Source: an uncultured Collinsella sp. (lineage in GTDB: Bacteria; Actinomycetota; Coriobacteriia; Coriobacteriales; Coriobacteriaceae). Taken from it: a stretch of 15,631 bases of DNA. The notes beneath the pieces are model-generated. The model was not told the DNA's origin and searched no databases. It was given only the letters and a program-made list of their open reading frames with translations. The DNA lies in contig CABUBS010000024.1 in the NCBI GenBank assembly GCA_902489855.1, positions 1-15,631 on the forward strand, written 5' to 3'. Shown here one piece after another: positions 13,388 to 15,631 of this stretch. Both the position numbers and the translations under genes were made by a program. Each line of letters starts with the position of its first letter. The first letter of the stretch is position 1.

Positions 13388-14866
13388 CTACAAGTCGATA
13401 TATTCATTCAGCTCCTTCTCCCAATTCTGAGGCGCAAAGCCCGTATATTCGAGCTTGGAGAGGTCGAGCGCGGAGTGGACCGGGCGCGGGGCGACGGGGC
13501 CCGCGGCGTTCGCGTAGTAGTCGGTAGTCGAGACGGGTTTCACCGCGTCGGCGTTGCCGTTACGTAGCTCGAACACCTTTGCCGCGATGTCGGCCCACGA
13601 GACCACCCTGCCGAAACCCGTGAGGTTGTAGGTGCCGAAGGCGCACGGATCGCTGGGCTCGTGGTCGCCTTCGCGGTAGCCGAGCAGCCAGAAAATGCCT
13701 TCGGCCATGTCGCGGGTGAAGGTCAGACGGCCGAACTGGTCGTCCACGACTGTGACCTTCGCGAGCCCGTCCTCCGGGTCGGCGACGCGGTCGGACAGCC
13801 CCTTCATGGTCTTGACGAAGTTGTGGCCCTCACCGATGACCCAGCTGGAGCGCATGATGTAGTGGCGGGGGCACCCTGCCACGGCGATGTCGCCGGCGGC
13901 CTTGGTCTGGCCGTAGACGGAGAGCGGGCTGAACGGCTCCTCCTCGCCATGCACCTCGGCGGTGCCGTCGAACACGTAGTCGGAGGACATGTGGACCAGG
14001 GTGATCCCGTGCCCGGCGCAGGTGCGGGCCAGAAGCGCCGGGCCGGTCGCGTTGGCCTTCCAGGCGATGGTTCGTCCCTCGGGGGTCTCGGCCCTGTCCA
14101 CGGCCGTGTAGGCGCCGCAGTTGACGACCGTGCCGTAGAGCGACCAGTCGTATTGCGTATAGGCCTCGGGGTCGGACATGTCGAAGGTGTCGATGTCGCA
14201 GAAGTCGAAGTCCTTGGCCACGCCGCGCTCCTCGGCGAGCGCACGCACCGCGCGGCCCAGCTGGCCGTCGCAGCCGGTGACGAGGGTGCGCTTCGGCGCC
14301 ATGGGGACGACGTCCCTCAGCATCGGGTGGTTGAGGTCGGCCTCGGATACGGTGGCCTGGTCCAGCGGGATCGGCCACTCGATGGCGAGCTCCGGGTCGG
14401 CGAGGTTCACGAAGGTGTAGGTCCTCTTGAGCTCGAGCGACCAGTGGGCGTCCACCAGGTAGGTGTAGGCGGTGCCGTCCTCCAGGGCCTGGAAGGAGTT
14501 GCCCACGCCGCGCGGCACGTAGATGGCCTTCGAGGGGTCCAGCACGGTCGTGTAGACCTTCCCGTAGGTGGCGCTGCCCTCGCGCAGGTCCACCCAGGCT
14601 CCGAAGACCGAGCCGCGGGCCACGGAGATGAACTTGTCCCAGGGCTCGGCGTGGATGCCGCGGGTGACGCCGCGGCTGTCGTTGTAGGAGATGTTGTTCT
14701 GGACGACCCTGAGGTCGGGGATGCCCAGGGCGGTCATCTTGGCGCGCTGCCAGTTCTCCTTGAACCAGCCGCGCGAGTCGCCGTGGACGGCGAGGTCGAC
14801 GACCCTGAGGCCCTCGATGCCGGTCTCCGCCACGGAGAGGTCCTTCTCGAATGCGATGTCTGCCAT
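13388..14866 (-). CDS. RmlC-RmlD fusion: dTDP-4-dehydrorhamnose 3,5-epimerase / dTDP-4-dehydrorhamnose reductase
   Basis: 492 residues in two domains. Residues 1 to about 185 are a cupin-type RmlC epimerase: RGWFKENWQ (32-40), VVQNNIS (54-60), RGIHAEPWDK (69-78) with the likely catalytic His72 and Lys78, and VPRGVGNSFQAL (117-128). From about 190 it is an RmlD reductase: TGCDGQLG (197-204), AYTAVDRAE (252-260), SSDYVFDG (294-301) and YGQTK (318-322, YxxxK), then RSSWVIG. It performs the last two steps to dTDP-L-rhamnose in the cytoplasm. The ATG at 14866 follows the rmlB stop by 14 bases with AGGGG about 8 bases upstream; an ATG at 14935 would overlap rmlB. This fusion is a known arrangement in Coriobacteriia and bifidobacteria. 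The loop between His72 and Lys78 is shorter than in stand-alone RmlC, and the usual H of PxGxxHGF is N here. Confidence 0.92.
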   Translation of the reverse strand: MADIAFEKDLSVAETGIEGLRVVDLAVHGDSRGWFKENWQRAKMTALGIPDLRVVQNNISYNDSRGVTRGIHAEPWDKFISVARGSVFGAWVDLREGSATYGKVYTTVLDPSKAIYVPRGVGNSFQALEDGTAYTYLVDAHWSLELKRTYTFVNLADPELAIEWPIPLDQATVSEADLNHPMLRDVVPMAPKRTLVTGCDGQLGRAVRALAEERGVAKDFDFCDIDTFDMSDPEAYTQYDWSLYGTVVNCGAYTAVDRAETPEGRTIAWKANATGPALLARTCAGHGITLVHMSSDYVFDGTAEVHGEEEPFSPLSVYGQTKAAGDIAVAGCPRHYIMRSSWVIGEGHNFVKTMKGLSDRVADPEDGLAKVTVVDDQFGRLTFTRDMAEGIFWLLGYREGDHEPSDPCAFGTYNLTGFGRVVSWADIAAKVFELRNGNADAVKPVSTTDYYANAAGPVAPRPVHSALDLSKLEYTGFAPQNWEKELNEYIDL

Positions 14867-14880
14867 AGGTCTATCCCCTC

Positions 14881-15631
14881 CTACTGGCCCTGCGCGCGGT
14901 AGCGGGCCTCGGTGGCCTCCTTGGCCGGGCGCCACCAGGACTCGTTGGCGACGTACCAGTCGATGGTGGCCTTCAGGCCCTCGGCGAAGTCGGTGTGGGC
15001 CGGCCTCCAGCCGAGCTCGCGCTGGAGCTTCGTGGAGTCGATGGCGTAGCGGCGGTCGTGGCCGGGGCGGTCGGCGACCCAGTCGAAGTCCTCGGGGTCG
15101 CGGCCCATGGCCTCCAAGATCATGCGCAGCACGGTGATGTTGTTCTTCTCCCCATCGGCGCCGATGAGGTAGGTCTCCCCCATCCGGCCCTTGGTGAGGA
15201 TGTCCCAGACGGCCGAGGAGTGGTCCTCGGTGTGGATCCAGTCGCGGACGTTCTCGCCCTTCCCGTAGAGCTTGGGGCGCACGCCGTCGACGATGTTGGT
15301 GATCTGCCTGGGGATGAACTTCTCCACGTGCTGGTAGGGGCCGTAGTTGTTGGAGCAGTTGGAGATCGTGGCGCGAAGGCCGTAGGTGCGGGTCCAGGCG
15401 CGGACCAGCATGTCGGAGCTGGCCTTGGTGCTCGAGTACGGCGAGGACGGGTGATAAGGCGTCTCCTCGGTGAACTTCGCCGGGTCATCGAGCGCCAGGT
15501 CGCCGTAGACCTCGTCGGTGGAGACGTGGTGGTAGCGGATGCCATACTTGCGGACGGCCTCCAGCAGGCGGAAGGTGCCCTCCACGTTGGTGCGAAGGAA
15601 CGGCTCCGGGTCGGCTTCATCGGCAGCAACT
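14881..15631 (-). CDS. rmlB: dTDP-glucose 4,6-dehydratase RmlB, N-terminal part outside window
   Basis: About 249 residues of the C-terminal part are present; the frame is open through the right edge (codon at 15630). The segment DPEPFLRTNVEGTFRLLEAVRKYG leads into HHVSTDEVYGD, whose TDE holds the catalytic acid/base pair, then SSPYSSTK with the YxxxK of extended SDRs, NCSNNYGPYQHVEKFIPRQ, VRDWIHTEDH, LIGADGEKNN and DRPGHDRRYAID, all hallmark RmlB segments. It converts dTDP-glucose to dTDP-4-keto-6-deoxyglucose for the fused RmlC-RmlD that follows 14 bases later. The ATG at 15583-15585 lies inside the conserved TNVEGT region (a GTG in fact) and is not the true start; the NAD-binding glycine motif must lie to the right of the window. 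Confidence 0.93.
   Translation of the reverse strand, partial: VAADEADPEPFLRTNVEGTFRLLEAVRKYGIRYHHVSTDEVYGDLALDDPAKFTEETPYHPSSPYSSTKASSDMLVRAWTRTYGLRATISNCSNNYGPYQHVEKFIPRQITNIVDGVRPKLYGKGENVRDWIHTEDHSSAVWDILTKGRMGETYLIGADGEKNNITVLRMILEAMGRDPEDFDWVADRPGHDRRYAIDSTKLQRELGWRPAHTDFAEGLKATIDWYVANESWWRPAKEATEARYRAQGQ

Noticed and set aside
13661..14902. Long plus-strand open frame opposite rmlC-rmlD (413 codons)
   Set aside because: Composition is V/G/H/E/L-rich repeats typical of antisense of a G+C-rich gene; the minus-strand protein has all RmlC and RmlD motifs.

Overview
The window looks like a piece of a high-GC Gram-positive chromosome, most likely an actinobacterium of the Coriobacteriia type (Collinsella/Olsenella-like). 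This is an inference from the G+C-rich genes, a fused RmlC-RmlD rhamnose enzyme of the kind seen in Coriobacteriia and bifidobacteria, and a convergent gene ending in a RICIN (beta-trefoil) domain. No rRNA, tRNA, CRISPR array or transposase is visible.

Layout. At the left edge (1-440, + strand) is the C-terminal end of a RICIN-domain protein. It converges on a hairpin at 492-521, the probable shared terminator. From 554 to the right edge everything is on the minus strand and forms one tightly packed surface-polysaccharide operon, read right to left: rmlB (partial), rmlC-rmlD fusion, a 117-base gap, LicD-family transferase, Caps_synth glycosyltransferase 1, GT4 glycosyltransferase, GT2 glycosyltransferase, Wzy-like polymerase, PIG-L deacetylase, FemAB/GNAT-like transferase (frameshifted), Wzx-like flippase, Caps_synth glycosyltransferase 2, CDP-glycerol-glycerophosphotransferase-like enzyme (frameshifted), IspD/TarI-like cytidylyltransferase, and an SDR oxidoreductase. 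Most junctions are ATGA overlaps or gaps of a few bases.

How it works together. RmlB and RmlC-RmlD make dTDP-L-rhamnose. The cytidylyltransferase and SDR pair probably makes a CDP-alditol, with the SDR replacing the usual TarJ reductase. The TagF-like and LicD proteins are candidates to transfer the alditol-phosphate (or another phospho-group). GT2, GT4 and the two Caps_synth enzymes would build a lipid-linked repeat unit. PIG-L and the FemAB/GNAT-like protein would modify it, Wzx would flip it and Wzy would polymerise it. No initiating sugar-phosphate transferase or chain-length regulator lies in the window, so these must be outside.

Most notable: two genes are broken by one extra base in homopolymer tracts (A9 in the TagF-like gene, G7 in the FemAB/GNAT-like gene). 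In both cases removing one base restores a full-length protein that ends properly against the next gene. These are either phase-variable switches or sequencing errors. Base composition is strongly mosaic, with at least one abrupt step inside a gene (about position 10740), which suggests the locus was assembled by recombination.
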